This document shows, one piece after another, positions 36,709 through 49,084 of a stretch of 64,000 bases of DNA (position 1 is the first letter of the stretch; each line of letters opens with the position of its first letter). Where the stretch lies: positions 186,001-250,000 of the forward strand of contig CAWZYM010000398.1 in NCBI GenBank assembly GCA_963966185.1, written 5' to 3'. Made by a program: the position numbers and the translations under genes. The notes below the pieces were generated by a model. The model saw only the letters and a list, made by a program, of their open reading frames with translations, had not been told where the DNA came from and did not search any database. Source of the DNA: Rhabditoides inermis (taxonomy: Eukaryota > Nematoda > Chromadorea > Rhabditida > Rhabditidae).

Positions 36709-39700
36709 TTAGAACTTCCACGCCGGTCGCTTGTCGCTGTCCTTTTTGCGGCCGAAGAGCTGTCGAGACGGGCTCGACTTGCGCTCCAGTCGCTCAGCGT
36801 CCATCGGAGACAGAAGACTCCTGAAGTAGAATGTTCGTTGATTGAGTGACTGCATATAGAGATACCTGCTGCCGGCGGGTGTGGTTTCGAGATTGCTGCG
36901 CTTGGCGGGACTTCGCTCCCGCAGGCGAGTCAGCAGCGACGGCGACTTGGAGCGGTTCATCTTCTCCTCCTTCTCCTTGGACGAAGCCGCACTGTAGTCA
37001 CTATATTTGTGCGGTATTGACGTGACGTACTCACATCTTGGCCTCATTTTCCCTGGCTGCCTTCTCTTCCTTAGCGGCCTTCTCCTTCTGCTCCTTCTCC
37101 TTCTTCTCCGCCTCCTTCTTCTGACTCTTGGCTAGCTCCTCGGCTTTCTTATCTTTCTTTTCGGTCATTGTATGTACAAGGGATTGAAACATTGTCTGTT
37201 TCGGCTCCTAAATCTGAACGTTCGTATAACAATAATTAAGTAGAAGATACTCACGCACGGCTCGCACTCTAGTTCGAGCTCGGTCTGCTCCTGTAGTCGT
37301 TCGATTTGCTCGTCTCGCTGTCGCACCTCCTGCTCGAGCTGTCTGACGTGCTCTGTCAGCTCGCGCTCCTTCTCCGTCTCCTCCTCCTCGGTCTGCATCC
37401 ACGAACACGAGACCTCCGGCCTGGAAACGATTCACGTTGAGTGTAAACTGTAGTTCGACTCACTTGGCGGCGGCCTTCTCGACCAGATCGGTCTTCTCCT
37501 GAAGCTGCTCGCCGAGCTCGGTGATTCTAGCAGACAGATTCGCCTCCACGGACTTGAGCGCATTGATTTCCTACAAATGAAGGTGGTTTTTGACTCTCTT
37601 TTTAATTTGATGAATTTTGAATTCAAATCGAAACGCACGCGTACCTCATCGTGTCGCTGCTTGATCTCGCTGATCTGTGCCTCGAGATCCTCGTTCTTAG
37701 CGTCGCGCTTCCTGCACATGTTTACATTAGCTGAGAGCAAGTGTATATCGCCTCACCTCATGCTCTCCTCGGTCTTCTTCTCTATCGACGCCAGCTCGTC
37801 CGTCTTCTGCTCCAGCTCCAACTTGATCGAGCTCATCTCGGACAGCAGATCATCCACTCTATCATGTTCACCAATAGTTTATGTGTATTCATTTTGCTTT
37901 TTTGTTGTTGTTTTTTGTGACACAACTGTTGGAAATGAGTTTGGTAGGACTCTGACAACTATGATTTGAGTGTTGTTTTAGCACTCACTTGTGCTGTAGC
38001 GTCTCCACCTGCACCTCACCGGCGGCGCGCACAGTGGACAGCGTCTCGGCGAGCGCGCGGTTCTGATACGCATACTCTTCAATACATCATTCCATCCATG
38101 TTTTGTACCTTGTCCTCCCACTCTGCCTCATGCTGCTTCAGCGTCTTTTTGTGCTCGGCTTCGGCCTTTGCAATCTCCACGGACACTCGCTCATCCACCG
38201 CTGAGTCGAAGTCGGCTGAAGACGATTGTAAGACTTCAAGTTGAACAGCATTGATCCCGCGTATTGTATTGTGCAGAGCAGACGGTGTCTAATCCCACCT
38301 TGTCTCTGGCTTTCGTTTTGCTCGTATTGCTGGAGAAGCCTTTCCTTTTCCTCAAGCTGATCCGCCAACTCATCCACCTGTAACAAAACAGTGATGTGAG
38401 ACATGCATACATGATACTATAAGCTTAGAGAAATAAGAATGTGATTCACCTGGTCGCTATTTTTGAGCGAAGCCACCTGGTCGCGGAGGTTTCTGGAAAA
38501 GCACGAATGGTGATTTCGATGCACACTTTTCATTACCTGTTGTCCTTCTTGAGCTCCTCGAGCTGCATTGCCATCTCCTCGGCCCTATCATCCTCCGCCT
38601 CTCGCATCATCTCGTAGTCGTTCATCTTCTCGCGCATATCCTCCAACTCGCGCTGCCCCTGGCGGTACTCGGCCGACTCGAGCATCTCGATCCTGAATAT
38701 CCGGTTGAGTTGTCAGTCGACTATCCATTATCCGAAGTAGCTAACGCACCTGACTTCATCGCGAATGACCATGAGCTGGTCCTCGGTGACGCGGTTCTCC
38801 TGCTGGAGCTGCGCTCGCAGCTCTTCCAGCTCTCCCTCCTGCGCACACTTGAATTCCAAGATATAACTATTCACCCACCTTGTCGCTCAATTGTTGCCTA
38901 TACTCGTCGAGCTGCTGCCTGAGTGAGGTGCTGTCGCGCACAATGTTGGCGAGCTGCTCCGTGACTGCGTCCTGCAATCTCCTTGGGTTAGCTTTGCACA
39001 TTCCATTCTGCGCACCTCCATCTTGTCTTCGTCTCCTAGGAATTTTGCTTCTAGTGCGGCGAGTTGCGCCTCGATGAGTGATTTTTCGGCGCGAAGCGTG
39101 GCTACTTCCTGCTCGGTAGCCTGAATTAGCGTAACTTTAAGCTACAACAGGTTAATTCACCTGTTTGTGGCCCCTTCTCTCCAGCTCGGCAGTCGCCTCG
39201 AGATCCTCTTTTAGACTCGCGTACTGCTCCTCGAGCTCGTTGAGCTTGCTCGCGAACTCCTTCTTCATTGCGTGTTCGCGCGCCTCGGACTGCTGCTTCT
39301 CCTTGGCGAGCAGACTCTCGTAGTGCTCCTTGGTCGCCTCCTTCTCCTTGGTCACACTCTCCAGCACCTGGAAAGGGGTGTTCCATGCGTCAGATAGATG
39401 CACCCTACCGCTTCAAGCGCGTGCACTTGCGAGTTCTGCAGTTGTGTCTGGCTCTCGGATTGTGACTGGAGGTTGTCGCGCTCCTTCTCCAGGAACTCGA
39501 CCTGAATAAGAAATTCTAGTCACATTACCATTTTTAAAACCCACCTTGTTCTTGAGCGCTTTCACTTCGGTCTGCAGATCGCGAATCACTGCCTCCAGCT
39601 TTCCCTTGGCGGCCTCGACCACGTTGAGCAGATCTATTTTTTTAAATAAAATATAATCAGTCGCGCTTCTAGTCTCACCTTTCTTTCGCTGGAGCTCATT

Positions 39701-42700
39701 TGCCTGCTCCTTGAGCTGCTCGGCCATTTCACTGCTCTTGGCCTCCTTGGCGTGGAGCTTGCGCATGCTCGCCTCGTTCTGGCTGCGCGCCTCCTCCACC
39801 TGCTTGCTGATCGCCGCCACCTCTTCCTGCTTGCAGTGCAGCTTCCGCTCCAACGCCTGCACCTCGTTTTTGCAAGACGACAACTCGTCCCGACTCCTGA
39901 AAGTTGCCATGATTCTGTTTATGATGTGACTGCATACCGTTTGGCATGTAGCTGCAGCTCTTGCAGTCTGTCGTGGAACTCGTCTTGCCGTGCGAGAAGT
40001 TCGTCCTGAAATGTGTTCAATTTCCGAAACATGCAAATGTTTCTACCTTGAGTGCTTCCTCGTGATCGCGCAGTGCTTCGAGCTCGCGTGAGTAGAGCAT
40101 TTTGGCCGCTGTCAGCTCGGTCTCGTACAGCGACTATAATCAGTATTGTGAGGTAGTGGTGGGGAGTGCTCATATCTCTCACCTGCGCCCTCCGCAGTTT
40201 CATCTCGAACGTCTCGCCGAGTCGCTCCTTCTCCGACTTGAGCGACTTTCGCTCCTCCTCCAACCGCTGGATCTCGAGCATGTACTTTTGCTCCAGGTTG
40301 AGCAGCTGACTCTCGGAGAACTTTTGCTCCATGAGCTGTATCTCTTTCTGGTGTTCCTGCCGCAGCTTCTCGAGCGCCTGCTCCTTCTCCCGCTCGAACT
40401 TGTCCTGGAGCGCCTGGAAGCTCTTCATGCGCGCCTCGAAGTCCTTCTTGGCGCCGAGAACTTCTTCGGAGAGGACGATGATCTTGGAGGAATACTCTGC
40501 TTCGAGTTTACGCTCACGCTCCGCAACTCGCTCTCTGAAAATGGGATCAGTGAGATCGAGTTGGTTATTTGAGAGTGACAGTTAATGACTCTTATTCATT
40601 CACAGTCATACCCGGGGTCGAGTTTATTAACTGATCACCGGAAAAAATTAGAAAGCCTGCATTGACATTAACATTATTGTTTTGCTTTCGTATGTCTCGA
40701 AATGGTGAGATAGATACGTAGAACACGAATACTGGTTTATATGTCACCATCATTTCCCTAGCAAGACTTTCTGGAAGCGCAAATGTCACATCCCGCAGCT
40801 TAAAAACTAATTGCGCGTCTTTTATTCCTGTGGTGCTTCTCTCATTCCTCGCAGATTATAAACTCGCATTCAGTTTGTCAATCTACACAAGCATGTTAGC
40901 AGGATTAGGGCGCACAAGAAAACCTTGTATTTATTACGATAAGGCGCTTGCCTGCGCGTCTGCTTTCATTTTCATTGTTACATGAGGATATCAGAGAATG
41001 AGCGATTAGGCTTAGGCAGCGTCCTGACTCTTGGAAAACAAGTGATTGAGATGACTACATATGTTGTCCCCATTGCGCCCACACAAGCTCACATAATTCA
41101 AGGTTCTCTCACGATTATCCGCTAATTGCTTCTCGCGAAGTGGACACGTCACAAATTAACCAGCGATTTCATATAAAAAATGTAAGAAGAAGTTTCTAGT
41201 GATCACCTGTATTCGGAGAATGTGCCCATCACATTATACTTTTGTCGTTCGTATTCGGCGACAGTGTCCTCGAGTGTCTGAATCTTTTTCTTGAGTTCCG
41301 TCTCCCTTCCCCGCGGCGCTGCTGCAATGGATAGGAACATTGAACAATGGTTTATCACATTTTTATCACACACCTTCGAAATCAGCTATTGAAGCGCTTT
41401 CTGGGATGGTATGTTTTGAAATCCAACTGATTACGGAATTGTTGTGTGTTTATATTCTCAGCTAGACGTGCTTATACAATATTAGAAACAAGCTATGATC
41501 TCAACATGTATAATCAGGAAAAAAAGAGTATTCTGTACACTAACCACCGCTAGCAGATACGGCTTTGAGCATAGTGAGAAGCGTCTGCTGTGGTGGCTCG
41601 ATGGAATCACTCTGCAACATCATTGGAATGTGATAGGACTGGAAAGATACTTTGAACTCACCGATCTCTCGGTGGTTGCAAACATATCGACTGCCGAGGG
41701 CGCCGGCCACGGGGCAATGTTGGGTCGAGAGTCGTGCTGCGTAGTCGGCGACGGTAGATTGTCCCTTCAATTTTATTTTGCTTTTGACATGTTCTGTTCA
41801 GCTTGTGCAAGATCTGTTTCTGTTTACATCTCTTATAGCTCAATCGAGATTCGCATTTACAGTAGAGGAGGGGATCATGCTAAGGGGGATTTGAGGTTTG
41901 AAGTGAATAATCTCAGATTAGCTCTAATGATTGTATATAGTCTAATTTTTTATGTTCCGTCCGCCGAGACAATTTTTGCAGGCTTGAAAACAAGTGTACA
42001 TTTGAGGTTTGAAGTGAATAATCTTTCTAACAGTTTTTTTCTTCAATCTGCACCTTTCTTGCGCTTCTCCAATACCAGACTTTGCTGCGACGATTCTATC
42101 ACGTTGGATTCACAATTAGCGCTACATTCATGAATGTGCACAGTACACTTGTACAAATTCCTCGATGGCTACATTAGTTCCGGTCGGTGATTGATCTTTG
42201 CATGGCTTCACATCTGGCACTACACATGTTGGCTCACTCTACCTCAAAAGGATTCGTCAGGCAAAAAACATGGCACATGCTGCGAAGCCTCACAATACAA
42301 TCGCGAGCACTCTAGAGGAAGTGAAGGACACGAACATCCTAGAGAGAAGCGTAATTCCACTCGGTTGAGGTGTGAACACGCGCGCATTTCAATAGAGGGA
42401 TAATTGATTGTCGGATCGAGTCAGCTGATTGATGACGTCAGTCAGGTGGATAGCGCAGAGGATGTGTAAGGTGCGGAGACCGCGGACAACGAGCGCAATT
42501 TGTGTAATATTGCTAGGAGCACTAGTATACTCTCGTGCTGCGAACATCGTTTGATGAAAAAAGCAAAGCAGTACACATTTATGATTCATGACTTTCTCTC
42601 TTTTTTCAAATAAAGTCTCATAAGTTTAAATGAACCGCGATTCGTTTTGAGAAATGTCATAATTACACAATCATATTATTTGTTGATGTGACTATAAAAC

Positions 42701-43131
42701 ATATCATTTGTTGATGTGATTATTAATTTAACGAGGGCCTCTTTAACGGAATTGCATGGCACATTTGATGAGAGAAGAATAATGCGAATGGAAAGAGGGA
42801 ATGATGAAGAAACAAAGTACCGTACCCCTTGAGTGGTCGCGGTGATCTCCTGGGGGAAGGACTCGAAAGCCGCTGGTCAAGCTCCGCGGAGAGATGACCG
42901 AGCTTAAACAGATGAATACAACGTAACATCTGTACACTTTACGTGTTTATTTTTTCTATGTTCACCAAGAGGGATTTTTAAGTTTTTAATAATTCATACG
43001 TTCGAGGATGGTGCGCTATGTCTATTGAATATGACGGTATATTTTTTTACAATACTTTCTACGATACGACTGCTACTAATTTACATTCATATGAACTCCC
43101 CGCGTACCTTTTCCCTAAATTTGTCGGTCAT
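36709..43131 (-). CDS. FAM184-like long coiled-coil protein
   Basis: More than 20 exons read in phase. The start is ATG at 43131 (MTDKFREK), then LGHLSAELDQRLSSPSPRRS at 42892-42826, then GASIADFEAAPRGRETELKK spanning 41405-41300. Exons from 41330 to about 40090 (LKKKIQTLEDTVAEYERQKY, VLSEEVLGAKKDFEARMKSF, QALQDKFEREKEQALEKLRQ) match the first coiled-coil block of FAM184A/B. Thereafter it is nearly uninterrupted heptad coiled coil to about 37170. The tail is basic and Ser-rich (MNRSKSPSLLTRLRERSPAK), ending DSDKRPAWKF. Length is about 950 residues. Family knowledge: FAM184 proteins are poorly understood coiled-coil proteins. General similarity to other coiled coils is a risk, but the position-specific match at the N-terminus favours FAM184. 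The 1.4-kb intron 41406-42825 holds several repeats. Confidence 0.7.
41884..42029 (+). repeat. Direct repeat pair
   Basis: ATTTGAGGTTTGAAGTGAAT with the following AATCT occurs at about 41889 and again at about 42001, in an intron of the FAM184-like gene. Confidence 0.8.
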
Positions 43132-44486
43132 CTTGGCGTCGCCTTCGCCGCGGCGCAGATTCAATATGTACAACTATGAGCGGATGATAGAGCACGACGA
43201 ATTCCTATTGACTACAAGTCACCTGAAACGATGAACAGTAAGTGCATGCGAAATGCGAATGAGTGATTAGGAGTGTGGAATAAGCGATATGGCGCGGCAC
43301 GAAAGAACAAAGATTTCCATAGGCATTGGTGCTCCGGACGTTAGATGAGTACTACTAGAGCAAATTATTCGAAATGCGAGGAATATTGGAGTATATGGAG
43401 TGATGGGTGGGAGAGTAAGGTGACGCGAGGCGGTGTTGTGTGTGTGTGAGGAGTGCGGGATCGGGAAGGGCGTTCACGCGAGATGGGCGCCCGCCGGCCG
43501 CAGTCAGCTGTCCGCTTACAACCAATCAACACTGGGTCATATGCAAGCGAGAGAGACAGCGGCGAGGGCGAGAGCGAGCAAAGGGATGCACGATGAACAA
43601 GTCAGTACAGTTTTACTCACTCACGCACTTTGCCGCATCTTCCCCATGTGCATTCGCGATTTTTGTTTTGTTTTTCCACGTCGAGATTATTGTGGTGGGA
43701 TGCGGGGGCGCTTACTATATTTCCTGGTAGCATCGCGACGCCTCTTTGTCAAGAGAGGGAAGAGCGAGTGAGGATGAGTTGTTGTTTTGTGTCTATATTA
43801 TGTATGTGATCGTCATTGTCTCACTCGCCAGCACTATGCAGCTCCACACTTCACGCACGATTGCTTTAGCCAGCGAGATTGCTGTAGTCTCCCGCCTCTC
43901 ATTTCGCTTTCACTCTCTCATCCACCACGAAGACTGATTGTTATACCGGCGGTATCAACCTAATCCAACTTTGTTTTCACAAAATGGTGTCCCCCGTGCT
44001 CGTAAAATCCGTTTCGGAGGCGCGCTGGTAGCTTGATTCGTCTGACGTCTGTTTGGCGTCAGTGTGGTTGATACAGTGTGGCTGGCATGTAGTGTGTTTG
44101 GTGCCCCGAAATTGGAATCTGCTGCTTGCTATTGTGTGCATTCTAATTTATGCCATCCACACGAAGAACACATGCACAGCGAATGAATACCCCCGGGCAC
44201 AACAGATACGCTTTTTGGAAAACGGCCCGCACTGATTTATCAGCAAAACAATAATGTGAAAACGAAGTACGGATACATGAACGATATAATAGTGTGATAG
44301 GGTGAAGGAATGTGGTTGGAGGTGGTGTGTGTGTCTCTCTTTGCTCAAGCTCTAGTTGGGGTTTCTTCTGCGATGTTTGGCGGTAGGAGATGAATGGGGA
44401 AGGAGGGATAGACAGACTCGACTGATTCTAGTCTAGATATGTCTGGAAGCGTAGGTAGACTCTGACCTGGCCGGCTCCTCTCACAT
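43132..44486. other. Gap between nlp-1 and the FAM184-like gene
   Basis: The 1.35-kb gap lies between two minus-strand genes and so contains the nlp-1 3' UTR and the promoter of the FAM184-like gene. Small open frames at 43433-43771 lack splice support. I see no exon. Confidence 0.4.
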
Positions 44487-46861
44487 TCACTCCCACGCAA
44501 GGTTCATGGTCTGAAATTGTAACGTTTATCATTAAACATCGCTCGAGATTGTCTAAACACCCGCTCGCACGCTATCTATCTAATGCTGTAGTCGGCGCTC
44601 ATTAATATGACATTCGATGAAAGTGTATCGTTGAATATGTGAGGAAATTCAAGAGCGCGAGAGGCGCATACTCACACAAGAAAAACGAGAACTACAATCG
44701 CTCATGTATGCATGCCACGTGAACGTGAGAGACCCTCACTTCTCCCTTCTCCGAATGGTTCCAATTCACGCCAACCACAATTTCAAACGGGGTATGAAGC
44801 AAAAAGTATGGTTCGAACGGTGTGACCGTGACAAATCGCGTGTATACTCTGTGAGTGTGTATATTTCGACTAGTGTTGACTAGAGGGTAACGTCATGCTA
44901 TGCACGATTGTCTCTTGCCATGCTCTTCACAATATATTGGCGCAGCATCATTCACGGTAGCTAGCATACGCTATCACCACGGATCATTTGACCTTCGTCC
45001 CGATGTAGTGTGCGACGAAGCGCTATTCGTATTTTATAGTGATTCCTGCCCTTACAAACTTGTTACAGTACACTCAGGTCGCTAGGGCATTTCCGCTTTC
45101 AATTCAATTCTCTCTATTTTCTCATCTCGCTCTAGAAGCACTCCGTGCTGTGTGTTTTGTATGAAAGAGGAGTTGATAAAGGGAAAATGACACACATACC
45201 TCGGGGGTGGCTCGCTTGCCGAAGCTCATACGGAAAGCGTTTTGGTCAAGAGTGGGCATGTGTCGCTTTCCAAAGGACATCCGGAACGCCATCGGGTCGA
45301 CCGCCCTCTGAAAAGACAGTGTTGACGCGGCCGTCACAAAGAGAAAAAAGAGAGACGAGCCGCACCTTTCCGAAGCCCAGCCGGAACGCATTCGCGTCCA
45401 TTCGCAAATCACGCGGGTGCTGCAACACAAAGAATGATGTTGATGACACCACATCTAATGAGTCTCGGATTGGTCTCTCTGTCTGCGTGATGTTCATCTC
45501 CCCAGTATACCCCACTTTCTTTTTTCGACTTATGAAGTAGTTGTTAGTAATAATTGAATCGCACCGGTGGCCCACCGCCCACCACGTCATTCTCTTACCG
45601 CTAAAACAAAACGGGTTACTACTCGTGTTTACGGTTACCGGTCTAGTGAAGCTCCTATGGGAGGAGCTAGCATGCTAACTCGTTTACGCAAAGTTATTAG
45701 ATATTCCGTCTGTGAATAGAAGAGAGGTTGCATTTTAATCGGATTATCGCTGCTTCCATCTTATTCCAGATCCGACCACTTGTAGGCTTGACATGTTTAC
45801 GATTTTTAATAATTGGTCCACCTCCTAGTGCATGAGATATTGTTGGAAATCTGATATATTGTCGCGACCGCAAAGTTGGGGAATTATTAAAGAGGAGTAG
45901 GTGGATTGGGGTATTGTTTTCTGCCGAATGCCAATAAGGTGTTTGTAGACAGTACAGGAGAGGAGGCGGCATATCGGAATAGGATATAGCGGTTGCAAAT
46001 TGCTAGAGCTAAACACGGTCGACCTCCATTGGATTGCCGATTTACTACGAGGGTAGTGGAGACCAGAGGAGAACGCTCTAAATTTAGCCGCCCAGCTCGC
46101 GAGATTGAGGATATTTGTGACTCGGAGCATGTCTGCCGACGTGAGTGAAAACACAAGCACGTCACATTTCTAATCATCCACGAGCGTTTTGCATTGATAA
46201 TTTGCGTTGCAAGCGACTGCGATGTTGCCACATTTGAGTCACAATGCCCGGCGACAGATTGAATTGAGTGAAATTGTGTGTTGGGCAAGGGTATGGTGAT
46301 GTCACCTCTCCTCGCACGTAGCTCGAATCGCATTCTCAACGAGTACATGCATTCGGAGGGTACGTTTTCGCTAAATATTCGGAGGGTACGTTCGCGCTAC
46401 ATACTTTCGGAGGGTACGTTCTCAAGTCAACCATGTTTCGAGTGATCTAGTCTCTGCGAGTAGCGCAGGGTGTATAACTCACTCATTGGTCACTCATTGC
46501 ATCGGATACATAAAGACTTGCTCATTTGGACTCCATAATATTGGTTCTTTATGAGCGGCGGCGGAAGGGAGAGAAGGGGGCGCAGATATGCATGTAGCTC
46601 CCCAAGGACAAGGAATAAGTGCTACTAGGATGTGCTGATACTACGGTTACAAATTTATGTTTTCTTCAACAAGCGTGAAGTTAGCGGGCACGATTATTAA
46701 GTACTATGGTTAAACCCGCAATTAGCGAGTACGGCTGATTGTGGTGTGGCAGACGCGACAGTTACTTGGGGAGTGAGAGAGGAGACGAGACATACCTGCT
46801 GTGCGAATACAGTGGAAAGTAGAAGGAGAAGGAGGCAGAGGAGGGACTGTGCGGGTGCCAT
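44487..46861 (-). CDS. nlp-1: Neuropeptide precursor NLP-1
   Basis: Four exons (46861-46796, 45419-45366, 45307-45200, 44510-44487) give 83 residues, all in phase. [20 protein letters not shown] is a signal peptide. Three peptides follow, each ending in glycine and [29 protein letters not shown] and [17 protein letters not shown]. Established: C. elegans NLP-1 encodes [22 protein letters not shown] and VNLDPNSFRMSFG, buccalin-like peptides, so identity is strong. Glycine before KR predicts C-terminal amidation. The first peptide differs from the rest by RLGFG in place of RMSFG. A short tail (ATPETMNLAWE) ends at 44487; the last exon is the least certain. Action is as secreted peptides from neurons; C. 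elegans NLP-1 acts from AWC via the receptor NPR-11. Confidence 0.85.
46351..46423 (+). repeat. Minisatellite, three 26-27 bp copies
   Basis: The unit TTCGGAGGGTACGTT with a variable CGCTA-ATA tail is present three times in a row (about 46351, 46377 and 46404). It lies in the first intron of nlp-1, about 440 bp from its signal-peptide exon. Confidence 0.85.
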
Positions 46862-48583
46862 GCTGAGATTGCGACGAGTGATCCGGCCGGGGGCGGGCAA
46901 GGAATGAGCGGTGAGTGAGCCCCTGGCTAGAGCGGAGAGAGGGGAGGAGGAGGACACGCCCTGCGAGTCTGCCGCCGCCCCTCTTCCCTCCCTCCCTCCC
47001 ACCCTCTCTCCCTCCCATATACTGTATCGGCAGTACACATATCACGGGATTCTGGGATGGAATTACTCAACACCAGACACGTACGGCCCGCGGCTACGAA
47101 TCTCTAGAGTTGAGCAATGATAGAAACTATGGGTGAGATTAATACGTATGTTTATTATGGAACAGGGAATCAATTGGTGTTTCCAGATAACACTGATACA
47201 CATATGTGTTGTCATATGTCATATCTATATTCGAGCTCGTCCTCTTTTCCAGGCAAAGTATCATACATCTCACTCAACCACATTGTCCTTTAAGAGATTA
47301 AATAAGCGCATGCCCGTAGAGTTGCTTGCGCGTTGTCTCATAGAGTACTTCTTTGTTTGGTTTCCACCAATCAAAAAAGTGTTGTTGTCTGATGCCATGC
47401 ACGTTACGTCAACAGACTACGCTCGTATATTCGAATTCGACACATGCTGTGATTAATGTAGTTGAAAATTTCCTAAAAGATGATTAAATAATCTAATCAA
47501 CATTTCATCGACTTTTTTCCACGGCCTATGTGTGCTGTTTTTGATTTTGCGATCTGAGAGATTGATTATCCAATTAGCGATAAGAAGGGGTTTTGCAGAT
47601 GCGTACAATCCTAGCAATTTTGTACTAATTGGTGAAGAGGTGTGTGTGTATGTGCATGTCCACACTTCACACTCGTGTGATTTTCGACCGCTCGCACTTT
47701 CAAGTGAATAATGTAGAGAGCAACAATGAAACAATGCAGGGGAGCAGGCGGAAACGAGCCTTCCCGCACACAGAGCATCTCTCTTTTCCAGTAGACAAGC
47801 GACTAACTCATTATGCTTTCAGTTGGAGCGATGCGCGCTGAACTATGCGGAACCAACGCATCTCAATCGGTGGGTGGGGGTGTTAGCGTAGGAGGAGGGT
47901 CTTCTACCACATGCTATTCCCTCGTTGACAGGAATTGGTATCACATATGCATACATGAGGCGTTAATTAGACTGATTTCGGGCGGTGGGCTGGAGGTCTC
48001 GTCGGTCGCCGAATTACACACACGAATCATTATTATGTAAGATACGAGGAAGTGAGTGACACGCTGTCTTCGCCGCCGCTGTGTCATTGGTATCCGAGCG
48101 GGAAGAAATTGCATAATCATGTTGGGCTCGTGACACACTCTCGCACTCATCACTGAACGTGAGAGAATGGAGCTGGGCTGGTGTGCGCATGCCAGTTGCA
48201 GCCTGTGAGTATCGCCGCTCTTCTCGCATACATTAATGATATAATCGAATGTACTGCTAATGATGAAATGGACAATTTTTTTTTAGCCGGTTGAATCCGG
48301 GGTCCTCCTAGTCGAGAACAAGATAGAGTTCTTGGATTACGACGACGTCAGCAGAGGTAGTTGGGTTGGTTGGCGTCGGACGTCTTGAATTCCGTTCTTG
48401 AGTCCGTAGATGATGCTGTGACGCCTTCTGGCTACCATGAGAGTGGATTGCCACACCACAGGGGCTTGGTGAATTTCGCAAGAATGGTTGACTCCGAGGG
48501 GGATCGAACCAGCGACCGTGAGATTGAGAGACGAACGCTCTATCCACTGAGCCGCGCCCCCGGACAATGCGGACAATGTGTAG
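46862..48583. other. Intergenic region, nlp-1 promoter and ced-5 5' region
   Basis: The region is divergent between nlp-1 (-) and ced-5 (+). An acceptor-like TGCTTTCAG at about 47813-47821, followed by ATG at 47832 (MRAELCGTNASQS) and a GTGGGT donor, is in phase with the SH3 exon at 48584. It is a candidate first exon of ced-5 but weak. The SINE at 48277-48561 occupies the right end. Confidence 0.35.
48277..48561 (-). mobile_element. tRNA-derived SINE, 285 bp, with target-site duplication
   Basis: Read on the minus strand, the element starts GGGGGCGCGGCTCAGTGGAT (48561 downward). It carries a Pol III A box (GGCTCAGTGGAT, 48542-48553) and a B box (GGTTCGATCC, 48501-48510) at tRNA spacing. A tRNA-unrelated body of about 200 bp follows, ending GGACCCCGGATTCAACCGGC and a run of eight A. 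GGACAAT flanks it on both sides (48270-48276 and 48562-48568), a target-site duplication. The tRNA part has poor anticodon and T-stem pairing, so it is not a functional tRNA. Parts of the 3' half recur at 11173-11238 and 25801-25838. It is antisense to ced-5 and ends 22 bp before an exon. Confidence 0.82.
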
Positions 48584-49020
48584 TTGTATGACGTGTTGTT
48601 TGTAGTGAGGAGCTGTTTCGTGCCGGCTGAGGACTGTGTGGGCGCTTCGTCGGCGGATGGGGTGTCGTCGACCGGTCTACCCCTGCCCCTTCTCCCTCTC
48701 TCCATCGGAGATCGAGTCGCAGTTGTCAGCGAGAAGAGCGGTGAGCGGGGAATTCGGAATGTTTGGTTTTCGCGGAGGTAGACTCGTTAGAATACATTAT
48801 AATGACGAGCAGCCTTGTTGGGCTCTGTGTGTGTGTTTTTTTTTTGGCCGAACCGCTCTACAAAAGTCGTTGCTGGTAATGTTATCCTTGTGGGATGCTA
48901 TTCGAGCGACCTGCATATCAAATATTAACGACCGTGCGGGCGGTTCAAAAGATTACACGCAGCATACACGCATTTGGTATGTTTCTCGCGGGCACACCTG
49001 AAACATACCTCTGGCACGCA

Positions 49021-49084
<64 letters not shown>

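Noticed and set aside
45825..46348. Overlapping minus-strand frames of 111 and 153 residues in the nlp-1 intron
   Set aside because: Two frames overlap each other and the plus-strand coding-like stretch; neither has recognisable domains. nlp-1 exons join in phase without them.
48488..48561. tRNA gene on the minus strand
   Set aside because: A and B boxes are present but the anticodon stem and T stem do not pair, and the sequence continues into a SINE body with an A tail and target duplication. It is the SINE head.
48337..48705. 122-residue minus-strand open frame
   Set aside because: It runs across the SINE and the opposite strand of the ced-5 SH3 exon, with no splice support.
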